This document shows, one piece after another, positions 33,720 through 40,397 of a stretch of DNA of 64,000 bases. Source of the stretch: Nonomuraea guangzhouensis (lineage in GTDB: Bacteria; Actinomycetota; Actinomycetes; Streptosporangiales; Streptosporangiaceae); the NCBI RefSeq assembly GCF_019396345.1, contig NZ_JAHKRM010000003.1:463187-527186 (forward strand). The letters run 5' to 3'. The notes below the pieces were generated by a model. The model made no database searches. It saw only the letters and a program-made list of their open reading frames with translations, and was not told the origin of the DNA. Position numbers and translations under genes: made by a program. The stretch's first letter is position 1. Every line of letters starts with the position of its first letter.

Positions 33720-34679
33720 ATGTCCATCTCGCAACGGCCAGGGCCACTGATCTCCTACCGTGCGATCGTCCCTGCGGAGCTCGACCGGGTGACCGCGTGG
33801 GTCGTGACCGAGCCCGTCGGCTGGATCCCGGCCGACCGTTACCTCGCGGAACTGGCCGAGAACATGTACCGGCCGGAGTGGACGTGGATCGCCGAGGTCG
33901 GAGACCAGGTCGTGGGACGGGCGCTGTGGTGGGGGCCGAGGGACAGCGCGTACCCGGTCGCGCTCGACTGCCTCGACGTGGATCCCGCCATGGGTGAGCG
34001 CACAGCGGTCGCCGCCGAACTGATCAGGGCCGCGCTGGCGGTGTTCCAGCGGCCGGTGCAGTACGCGATCAAGGCGGCGGGCGGCTGGCGGGACGATCCG
34101 GCCACCTCGGCGGCCGTGGAATGGCGGCGGGCGGCGGCACACGCGGCCGGCCTTACCCGGGAGGTGGAGCGGCTGCAGTTCGAGTGGGCGCCGGCCGACG
34201 GGGTGCCTCCGGTGGCCGGGGCGCTGCGGTTCGCCAAGGCGTCCGATGAGGAGTTCCTGGCGGTGTTCGCGAGGATCGCCGAGGGCAGCCTGGACTTCCA
34301 GACCCGAACGAACGTGGCGGCCAAGGGCGTGGAGGCGACCGCGCGTGAAGAGATGGACTTCTATCTCGGAGCGCCGGGCAAGCGAGAGTGGTGGCGGATC
34401 GCGTACACGCATGAGGGCGAGGTGGCGGGCATGGCGATCCCCTCGGCGACTCCGTACAACGTGAATGTGGGGTATCTCGGGGTGGTCCCGGAGTTCCGGG
34501 GGCGCGGATACGTGGACGAGGTACTCGCCGAGATCACCCGCATGCACGCGGGCAACGGAGAGCCGCGCGTCACCGCCACCACCGACGTCGGCAACGCGCC
34601 GATGGCGGCCGCGTTCCTGCGCGCCGGCTACCGCAACACGGAGATCCGGATCAACCTCTCCAACGACCTCCGGCCCTAA
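33720..34679 (+). CDS. GNAT-family N-acetyltransferase
   Basis: A 319-residue protein; ATG 33720 follows AAAGGGG. The C-terminal GNAT domain has a clear acetyl-CoA site, VNVGYLGVVPEFRGRGYVDE (about 247-266, Q/RxxGxG/A), and TTDVGNAPMAAAFLRAGYR. The N-terminal half is a diverged second GNAT-like module (GPLISYRAIVPAELDRVTAW), so the protein is a tandem-domain acetyltransferase. Substrate unknown. The twin TetR operators upstream suggest drug- or metabolite-inducible expression, now possibly constitutive because the TetR gene is truncated. Confidence 0.82.
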   Translation: MSISQRPGPLISYRAIVPAELDRVTAWVVTEPVGWIPADRYLAELAENMYRPEWTWIAEVGDQVVGRALWWGPRDSAYPVALDCLDVDPAMGERTAVAAELIRAALAVFQRPVQYAIKAAGGWRDDPATSAAVEWRRAAAHAAGLTREVERLQFEWAPADGVPPVAGALRFAKASDEEFLAVFARIAEGSLDFQTRTNVAAKGVEATAREEMDFYLGAPGKREWWRIAYTHEGEVAGMAIPSATPYNVNVGYLGVVPEFRGRGYVDEVLAEITRMHAGNGEPRVTATTDVGNAPMAAAFLRAGYRNTEIRINLSNDLRP

Positions 34680-34701
34680 TCCAATAGATCGCCGACTGGC
34701 G

Positions 34702-34908
34702 ATGTCGATTCTTGTGAAATGGGCCAAGAAATCTCAGCGGTGGTGCCTGGGATGCGGGAGACCCTGCCCAGGTGGGTGGCTCCTCAACCGCAGCCCTCGG
34801 CTGGAGAGTCTGACCACCGAAGCGCTCGAGCGGCTCCGCGCACATCCGGCGATGAGCCGTCATCACTCCACGTCGCCGGGCATCGGCTCCCGTACGGATC
34901 TGGCGTGA
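34702..34908 (+). CDS. Possible 68-residue basic protein
   Basis: An ATG at 34702 opens a 68-residue frame (MSILVKWAKKSQRWCLGCGR) with three cysteines near the N-terminus and a helical LESLTTEALERLRAHP segment. No ribosome site is obvious and I know no homologue. It may be a relic within the tRNA-bracketed segment. Listed because the gap between the acetyltransferase and the hydrolase would otherwise be empty. Confidence 0.2.
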   Translation: MSILVKWAKKSQRWCLGCGRPCPGGWLLNRSPRLESLTTEALERLRAHPAMSRHHSTSPGIGSRTDLA

Positions 34909-34956
34909 CTCGGAGTTCTACAGAAGGCGCCCGTAACCGAAGACGGCATGCCTTGA

Positions 34957-35012
34957 GACCTGCAAAACATAAACATCTGGAGCAGACCTGCAGAACGTGA
35001 ACATCTGGAGCG
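34957..35012 (+). repeat. 28-bp tandem duplication spanning the hydrolase start codon
   Basis: Two head-to-tail 28-base units (34957-34984 and 34985-35012) begin GACCTGCA and end ACATCTGGAGC. They differ at four positions, all A in unit 1 versus G in unit 2. One of these makes GTG (34997, the start codon used) in unit 2 from ATA in unit 1. Confidence 0.75.
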
Positions 35013-35866
35013 AAGAGTTCGGCGCCGAGACGGACGCGCCGATCCTGTTGATCACGGGTTCGATGTCGCAGGGCATCCTGTGGCCGGAAGAGTTCATCGC
35101 CCGCCTGACCGCCGGAGGCCGCCGGGTGATCCGGTACGACCACCGTGACACCGGCATGTCGGGCACCGTGGACTTCACGGCGAACCCGTACACATGGGAC
35201 GACATCAAGAACGACGTGTACCGCGTGATGGACGCCCACGGCCTGGAGAGCGCGCACCTGGTCTGCCACTCGGCGGGCGGCCTGCTCGGCCAGTTCGTCG
35301 CCGTGGAACGGCCGGAGCGGGTGCGCTCGCTGACCGTCATCGGCTCCTCCCCGCTCGGTGGCGGCGAGGGCCAGGTGATCATGCGGGCCCTGATGGGACA
35401 GCCGCAGCTCGAGGGGAGCTTGCCGGAGCCGACGCCGGAGTTCGTGGCCTTCTACCGTACGCTGATGGCCGCCCCGCCACCGGCGGACCGGCACGCGCGG
35501 ATCGACGCCATGCTCGCCGAGCAGCGCCTGCTGCACGGCACCGGGCTGCCGTTCGACGAGGACGCGGCGCGGCGCCTGCAGGAACGGATCCACGGCCGGG
35601 CCCGCGACCTGTCGGCGGTGGCCAACCACCGGCTGGCCGCCATGGCCAAGCCCGACTTCGAGCCGGTGGGCGTGCTCCATCAGGTGAAGGCGCCCACACT
35701 GGTCATCGAGGGCAGCCACGAGCCGGCCAAGCCGGGCCACGGCGCGATCATCGCCGAGCAGATCCCGGAGGCGCGGCTGACGATCGTGGCAGGCATGGGG
35801 CAGACCCTGCCGCCGGAGGCGCACGAGGAACTGGCCGCCGCCATCCTCACGCACACAGCAAAGTGA
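34997..35866 (+). CDS. Alpha/beta hydrolase
   Basis: A 289-residue alpha/beta hydrolase. The oxyanion region LLITGSMSQG (about 18-27), RYDHRDTGMSG (about 56-66) and nucleophile elbow CHSAGG (about 92-97, Ser in the centre) are present. The expected catalytic Asp/Glu region is APTLVIEGSHEP. The position of the usual catalytic His carries AGMGQTLP instead of the common GxGH, so activity may be altered. The GTG start lacks a ribosome site and sits in a tandem duplication, so translation may be leaderless or weak. Last gene before tRNA-Arg. Confidence 0.82.
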   Translation: MNIWSEEFGAETDAPILLITGSMSQGILWPEEFIARLTAGGRRVIRYDHRDTGMSGTVDFTANPYTWDDIKNDVYRVMDAHGLESAHLVCHSAGGLLGQFVAVERPERVRSLTVIGSSPLGGGEGQVIMRALMGQPQLEGSLPEPTPEFVAFYRTLMAAPPPADRHARIDAMLAEQRLLHGTGLPFDEDAARRLQERIHGRARDLSAVANHRLAAMAKPDFEPVGVLHQVKAPTLVIEGSHEPAKPGHGAIIAEQIPEARLTIVAGMGQTLPPEAHEELAAAILTHTAK

Positions 35867-36011
35867 CGCGGATGAGCGCGCTCAGCGCATGACCGACGCT
35901 GGGGAGGCATTGGGGAAGGCTGGTCGCAAACGACCGGTGACAGCCGGACTGATAACAAAGCCCCTGACTGGCGTTCATGCTGGTCGGGGGCCTATTCCTG
36001 CTGATCGATAA

Positions 36012-36087
36012 TGGTGCCCCCGGCAGGATTCGAACCTGCGGCACCCGCTTTAGGAGAGCGGTGCTCTATCCCCTGAGCTACGGAGGC
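36012..36087 (-). tRNA. tRNA-Arg (anticodon CCU), CCA encoded
   Basis: On the minus strand the molecule runs from GCCTCCG (complement of 36081-36087) to CGGGGGC plus A and CCA (36012). The acceptor arm pairs with one G-U. The D arm contains TAGCTCAGGGGATAGAGC, the anticodon arm CCGCT-CTCCTAA-AGCGG gives CCU, and the T arm is GCAGG-TTCGAAT-CCTGC. Its 3' half is repeated at 33276-33317, indicating use as an integration site. Confidence 0.95.
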
Positions 36088-36219
36088 GGACCCCGTAAGC
36101 CTAGCGAAACTACGGCACTGCGTGGGACGTCGGGCGGGGGTGAGTTTGGTGGGGTTGGTCATGGGTGCTCTGAGCTGCAGTAAAGGCATGGCAAGCGATC
36201 AGATTGTTGCTCGTCCCGC

Positions 36220-36747
36220 GTGGATACCGTCGGCTCCGTGACCAGAAGGCGACGTAGTCAGGTGCGTAGGCGGCCTGTTGTGTTGATTGCGGCTGTGTCG
36301 GCGCCGGGGATCCTCGCTGGGGGGTTGTTGGCGGGGGAGCTCACCGGGTACGAGCGGGCGGCGGCGCAGCAGGGGATGCGGGTTGATGTCGTGGCTCGGG
36401 TGGCGTTTGAGCCGGTTTTGGTGCCTGCACCTGCTCGGCCGGAACGGTGGTACGAGGGGGTGGTGCCGGAGATTGTGCGGGTTGTCGCGCCTGCGCCGGA
36501 GCCGGCGCCGAAGCAGGCGGAAGTGGTGGTGCCTTCTGCACCGGTCGTCGTGGAGCGGCGTGCGGCCGAGCCTGTGCATAAGGAGCGGGCGTGTGCGGGG
36601 GAGTGGGTGGATACGTGGCTTTGGGAGGTGTGTCGGGAGCATAAGCGGCGGCCTGGGCGGGAGGTGGATGAGGGCGAGGAGGCTACCGGGAGGCAGGAGG
36701 TAATTGAGGGAGGAGATGCCGGCCCGTGGGAGGGGTGGCCTGCTTGA
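36220..36747 (+). CDS. Exported or anchored Pro/Ala/Val-rich hypothetical protein
   Basis: About 175 residues from GTG 36220 (GTG 36238 is an equally plausible start; neither has a good ribosome site). Basic RRRRSQVRRR is followed by a hydrophobic segment (VVLIAAVSAPGILAGGLLAG, about 21-40). A proline-rich stalk comes next (VLVPAPARPERWY, VVAPAPEPAPKQ), then a short charged C-terminus with two cysteines. It resembles an anchored cell-envelope protein. Unrecognised family. Confidence 0.45.
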   Translation: MDTVGSVTRRRRSQVRRRPVVLIAAVSAPGILAGGLLAGELTGYERAAAQQGMRVDVVARVAFEPVLVPAPARPERWYEGVVPEIVRVVAPAPEPAPKQAEVVVPSAPVVVERRAAEPVHKERACAGEWVDTWLWEVCREHKRRPGREVDEGEEATGRQEVIEGGDAGPWEGWPA

Positions 36748-37151
36748 TGTGGTCGCTGACGATGGTGCTTGTCAGGCCCGGCTGCCGTCCGAAGCTGAGT
36801 GCGCGTTGATGCGAGTGTGAGTTGCGCGGCAGTTGCTTGCCTGGGGGACTGCCTCAGCGTCCCTCTGGATGCCGAACGGGCGCCCCACCGAGGATCACGC
36901 GTCCCGGTGTCTGTCGTATGGGTTGAATGTCCGTTCAGATGGGTCTGCCGTAGGGGTGTGCGTGTCTGTCTGAGATGTGCCCGTCGTGCCTGGAGCGACA
37001 AGCGTATGAAGGCAGGCGGGAGGGGTGGTGGGCGTACAAAGTGGTTTTTACGCGTCATAACACTCTTCAGAGTTCGGTCCGGGCACTCCAGGGGCTGTAG
37101 TAACGTGCGTGCCGGACCCTGGTAACGGAGTTGCAAACGGAGGAGTCGACG
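36748..37151 (+). other. Non-coding region upstream of vanY
   Basis: No gene seen in 400 bases. The last 100 bases probably hold the vanY promoter: GTAGTAACGT at about 37096 is a reasonable -10 region. The vanY ribosome site GGAGGAG is at about 37140-37146. Confidence 0.4.
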
Positions 37152-38216
37152 GTGCCATCCCCTCGGTCAGCGGGTCTGATCGCGGTTGTCATGGCCATGA
37201 CTTCCCTGGTCGGGCTGCCTGTGGCCACCCCGGCGCACGCCGATCGGCGGGATCCGGCGGGCCTCACCGAGCTCCGCAAGGAGGCCGAGAAGTCGGCCAA
37301 GGAGCTTGAGGACGCGACCAAGGCGCTGGAGAAGCGTCGGAACGACATCGCCACCTCTGAGAAGACGCTGACCGGCAAGCTGAACGCCCTGCAGGAAGCG
37401 GAGAGGAAGCTTGCCGTGATTCGGCAGCCGGTGTCGCAGATGGCCGAGTTGCTGTACGAGCAGCCGGTCGGGGGCGACGGGGTCGCGCAGTTCCTGTCTG
37501 GTGATGCTGATGCGGGGACGTTGCGGGCCATGGCCGACACCGCTCATATCGTGGCGAATCGGCAGCAGGTCGTTGAGCAGACCAGCACGCTCTACAAGGA
37601 GACCGAGCGGCTGGCCGCTGAGGCGCAGGAACTGCGGGCGTCGAATCTGCTGGCTGAGGCGCAGATTGCGGTGGAGGTCGACACGCTCAGGCAGCGGTCC
37701 GACAAGATCGTGAAGTCGTTGACCGCGGCGCTGGTGAAGTTGGGCATCAAGGTTGACAAGGTGGGGCGGGCGGCGCTGGGGTGCAATCCCTTGCGGGCGG
37801 CCACGGCTAACTCGTATCCGAATGGGTTGATCCCGAAGGCGATGTTGTGTCCGTTGCAGCAGAAGGGGATGAGCCTCAGGGCTGATGCGACGATCGCCTT
37901 CGTCAGCTTGAACGAGGCTTACCGGAAGCGCTTCGGTAAGCAGATGTGCGTGACTGACGCGTACCGCAGCCTGGCTGAGCAGCAGTCTGTTTACTATCGG
38001 CGGCCGGGGTTCGCGGCGGTGCCGGGGCGGAGCAACCACGGTCTCGGGCTGGCCGTTGACCTTTGTGGCGGGGTGGAGCGGTTCCGGTCGGTGGAGTTCG
38101 TGTGGATGGAGAACAACTCCAAGAAGTATGGGTGGTTCCATCCGTCCTGGGCGTACAGCAGTCCGTTCGAGCCATGGCATTGGGAGTACGACCCGAAGAT
38201 CGACTCGGTTCTTTAG
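37152..38216 (+). CDS. Secreted VanY-type D-alanyl-D-alanine carboxypeptidase with coiled coil
   Basis: A 354-residue exported protein. GTG 37152 follows GGAGGAG. The signal peptide (1-31) ends ATPAHA. A coiled-coil region of about 170 residues follows (LRKEAEKSAKELEDATKALE), then a VanY/LAS peptidase domain. The zinc and catalytic motifs are CVTDAYRSLAEQQSVYYRRP, SNHGLGLAVD (His and Asp ligands) and PWHWEYDP (second His). It trims D-Ala from peptidoglycan stems outside the membrane; the coiled coil may position or activate it, as in NlpC/P60 or EnvC-like proteins. It ends overlapping mscL by four bases. Confidence 0.88.
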   Translation: MPSPRSAGLIAVVMAMTSLVGLPVATPAHADRRDPAGLTELRKEAEKSAKELEDATKALEKRRNDIATSEKTLTGKLNALQEAERKLAVIRQPVSQMAELLYEQPVGGDGVAQFLSGDADAGTLRAMADTAHIVANRQQVVEQTSTLYKETERLAAEAQELRASNLLAEAQIAVEVDTLRQRSDKIVKSLTAALVKLGIKVDKVGRAALGCNPLRAATANSYPNGLIPKAMLCPLQQKGMSLRADATIAFVSLNEAYRKRFGKQMCVTDAYRSLAEQQSVYYRRPGFAAVPGRSNHGLGLAVDLCGGVERFRSVEFVWMENNSKKYGWFHPSWAYSSPFEPWHWEYDPKIDSVL

Positions 38217-38611
38217 GCGGGGGCGACCTCGGCGCAGCAGTGGGCGCAGCGGGTGGCGGCGCTCGGGATCTCGGACAGGCACTCGGGGCAGTTGCGATGG
38301 GTGATCTCCGCTCTGGTGGCGGCACGATTTCTGTAATGGTTGTACGGCTTGACGACCAGGAAGTAGACGATCGCCGCGATCAGCAGGAACGAGATCACGG
38401 CGTTGATGAACTCGCCGTACATGAAGTTGGCACGGCCGACGGTGATCTTCAGGCTTGAGAAGTCGGGTAGCCCGCCGAAGGCAGAGATCAGCGGGGTGAG
38501 CAGGTGGCTCACGAACGAGCTGACGATGGAGTTGAAGGCCGCGCCGATGACCACTGCTACGGCCAGGTCGATGACGTTCCCCTGCATGAGGAACTTCTTG
38601 AATCCACTCAT
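38213..38611 (-). CDS. mscL: Large-conductance mechanosensitive channel MscL with zinc-ribbon tail
   Basis: A 132-residue MscL. The N-terminus MSGFKKFLMQGNVIDLAVAV (residues 1-20) and ISFLLIAAIVYFLVVKPYN mark the two transmembrane helices of the pentamer. After residue 100 the usual short charged tail is replaced by NCPECLSEIPSAATRCAHC, a CxxC...CxxC zinc-ribbon-like end facing the cytoplasm. This gene also sits next to the ruc/galU neighbourhood in mycobacteria. Convergent with vanY. Confidence 0.92.
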   Translation of the reverse strand: MSGFKKFLMQGNVIDLAVAVVIGAAFNSIVSSFVSHLLTPLISAFGGLPDFSSLKITVGRANFMYGEFINAVISFLLIAAIVYFLVVKPYNHYRNRAATRAEITHRNCPECLSEIPSAATRCAHCCAEVAPA

Positions 38612-38634
38612 GGTCTGAAAGTGTAGTTGAACGA

Positions 38635-39315
38635 TTACTGCGGGTGATGATTGATGGTGATGGACAGCCGGCCGCCTGCCTGGGCGGCGGCCAGCTGGGT
38701 TGCTTGGGACGGGGTGGTGGCCAGGACGATCAGGGCGCCGTGGTCGTTGTCGGCCTTGGGGATGGTCACGACGGTGACGTTGTCGGCTACCAGTTGGGCC
38801 GTCGGCTGGCCTTCCCAGGCGGCCAGGACGTCGATCGTCGAGCCCGGGGCTACCAGCTGGGCCGTATCGGGGTCGGCGAGGCGTACTGGGGTGGCCACCG
38901 TGCCGGGTGGCAAGGGGAGTGAGTGGAGCAGGCGTACGTCGGTGAGGGGCTCGCCTCTGCGCATGGCGCCGGCCAGTACGCGGCCGACTGCGCCCGAACG
39001 GACCGCGCCGGATGGGGGTGGGTTGAGGGCGGCTGGGCGGAGGTCGCCGGGCTTGAGGACGCCGGGGGAGAGGTCGTGGGTCGCGACCAGGACTGAGGGG
39101 GTGTGGGTGGGGCGTAGGGCGATATATGCGGATAGGACGCCGGCGCCTGCGACAGCTGCGGCGACAAGCCGGCGACGACGCCCGAGCCGCCCAAGCGGGC
39201 CGAGCCAGCCGGGCCGTCCAGGCGGTCCAGGCCGTCCGGGCTGTCCGGGCGGTTGGTGGCGACGCGCGAGCCGCGTCCACCCGGCTCCGGCCGAGGAGCT
39301 CCCATTCACGTCCAC
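38635..39315 (-). CDS. SAF-domain (CpaB/RcpC-like) membrane protein
   Basis: A 226-residue protein. A Pro/Gly/Arg-rich N-terminus leads to one transmembrane helix (LVAAAVAGAGVLSAYIAL, about 50-67), then a SAF domain (VLVATHDLSPGVLKPGDL, about 75-92; AMRRGEPLTDVRLL, 116-129). A C-terminal RcpC-like part follows (PGSTIDVLAAWE, LIVLATTPSQATQLAAAQA). Homologues assist Flp/Tad pilus assembly at the outer face of the membrane; no other tad genes are in this window. 166 bases with no gene separate it from mtnP. Confidence 0.78.
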   Translation of the reverse strand: MDVNGSSSAGAGWTRLARRHQPPGQPGRPGPPGRPGWLGPLGRLGRRRRLVAAAVAGAGVLSAYIALRPTHTPSVLVATHDLSPGVLKPGDLRPAALNPPPSGAVRSGAVGRVLAGAMRRGEPLTDVRLLHSLPLPPGTVATPVRLADPDTAQLVAPGSTIDVLAAWEGQPTAQLVADNVTVVTIPKADNDHGALIVLATTPSQATQLAAAQAGGRLSITINHHPQ

Positions 39316-39481
39316 GATGCTCCGGTCATGTTCGTGCCGTCCCTGGTCACGCTCGTGAGGCGCCCGCTGCTGTGGGGCTGGCTCCTGATGGTGCGGCTGG
39401 CGTCTGGACTGCTCCCGGTCGCGCTACCTCCCCCGAAGGGGACGCTCCCGTTGGTCTCGGCGGCGCTCGCGCCGTTCCCGC

Positions 39482-40288
39482 TCACGGCAGCTCGAACGGG
39501 AGCTTGATGCCGTCGAGTGCCGACCCGCACGCGCACGTTCGCTCCCCCGGCAGCGCCTGCACAGCGTCGGCGACCAGAGTCCGCATCCGCGCCACATTCC
39601 GCGCGAAGAACTCCATCACCTCCTCGTGCGTCACGCCCTCCCCGGCCTCGACCCCGGCGTCGTGGTCGGTCACCAGGGACAGCGACGTGTAGCAGAGCGC
39701 CAGCTCGCGGGCCAGCACGGCCTCCGGGAAGCCGGTCATGCCGACGATCGTCCATCCGTTGCCCGCGAACCATCGTGACTCCGCCCGGCTGGAGAAGCGG
39801 GGGCCCTCGATCACCACGAGGGTGCCGCCGTCGACCGTGTCCCAGCCGCCCGCCTGTGCGGCCGTCACGGCCACGGAGCGGCCCGAAGGGCAGTAGGGGT
39901 CGGCGAACGACACGTGGACCGCGCCGTCGATGTCGTAGTAGGTCTGGACTCGTCCTGACGTACGGTCGACGAGCTGATCGGGGATCACGATCGCCCCCGG
40001 TCCGTGCTCGAGGCGGAGCGAGCCCACGGCGCTGGGCGCGAGCACCTGGCGGACGCCGAGTGAGCGCAGTGCCCAGAGGTTGGCCCGGTAGGGGATGCGA
40101 TGGGGCGGGAAGCGGTGATCCCGTCCGTGTCTGGGGATGAACGCCACGGTGCGGGTGCCGATGCGCCCGACCGTGACCACGTCGCTGGGTGGCCCGTATG
40201 GGGTGGTGACCTCTATCTCCTCCGCGTTGTCGAGCAGGGAGTAAAAGCCCGAACCGCCGATAACGCCGATGTCTGCACGAGTGACCAT
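39482..40288 (-). CDS. mtnP: S-methyl-5'-thioadenosine phosphorylase
   Basis: A 268-residue purine-nucleoside-phosphorylase superfamily enzyme starting MVTRADIGVIGGSGFYSLL at ATG 40288. The phosphate loop GGSGFY, RHGRDHRFPPHRIPYRAN (about 55-72) and IEGPRFSSRAESRWF (about 163-177) are diagnostic of MTAP/PNP. It phosphorolyses methylthioadenosine from polyamine and methionine metabolism. The catalytic acid lies in SLVTDHDAG. It is divergent from the DHA2 transporter. Confidence 0.92.
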   Translation of the reverse strand: MVTRADIGVIGGSGFYSLLDNAEEIEVTTPYGPPSDVVTVGRIGTRTVAFIPRHGRDHRFPPHRIPYRANLWALRSLGVRQVLAPSAVGSLRLEHGPGAIVIPDQLVDRTSGRVQTYYDIDGAVHVSFADPYCPSGRSVAVTAAQAGGWDTVDGGTLVVIEGPRFSSRAESRWFAGNGWTIVGMTGFPEAVLARELALCYTSLSLVTDHDAGVEAGEGVTHEEVMEFFARNVARMRTLVADAVQALPGERTCACGSALDGIKLPFELP

Positions 40289-40367
40289 GGCGCCGAGATT
40301 AGCGGCATCGATCGAAGGGGAGCAGGGCCTGAATGGCGTTCTGTGGATAACTTGCTTCACTGCGTTA

Positions 40368-40397
40368 GCACACGTGTGCGAAGAGTAGTATCTTCGC
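40368..40397 (+). promoter_or_regulatory. Double dyad operator/promoter abutting the transporter start codon
   Basis: GCACACGTGTGC (40368-40379) is a perfect palindrome. GCGAAGA-GTAGTA-TCTTCGC (40378-40397) is a perfect 7+6+7 dyad ending at the base before ATG 40398. TAGTAT at 40386-40391 is a credible -10, which would start RNA at or next to the ATG, so the transcript is probably leaderless and the operator covers the promoter. A MarR-type protein, perhaps the transporter's own C-terminal domain, is a candidate binder. Confidence 0.6.

Noticed and set aside
39253..39507. 84-codon plus-strand hydrophobic frame between the SAF gene and mtnP
   Set aside because: No ribosome site and largely antisense to the SAF-gene 5' region and mtnP end; hydrophobicity is explained by codon composition.
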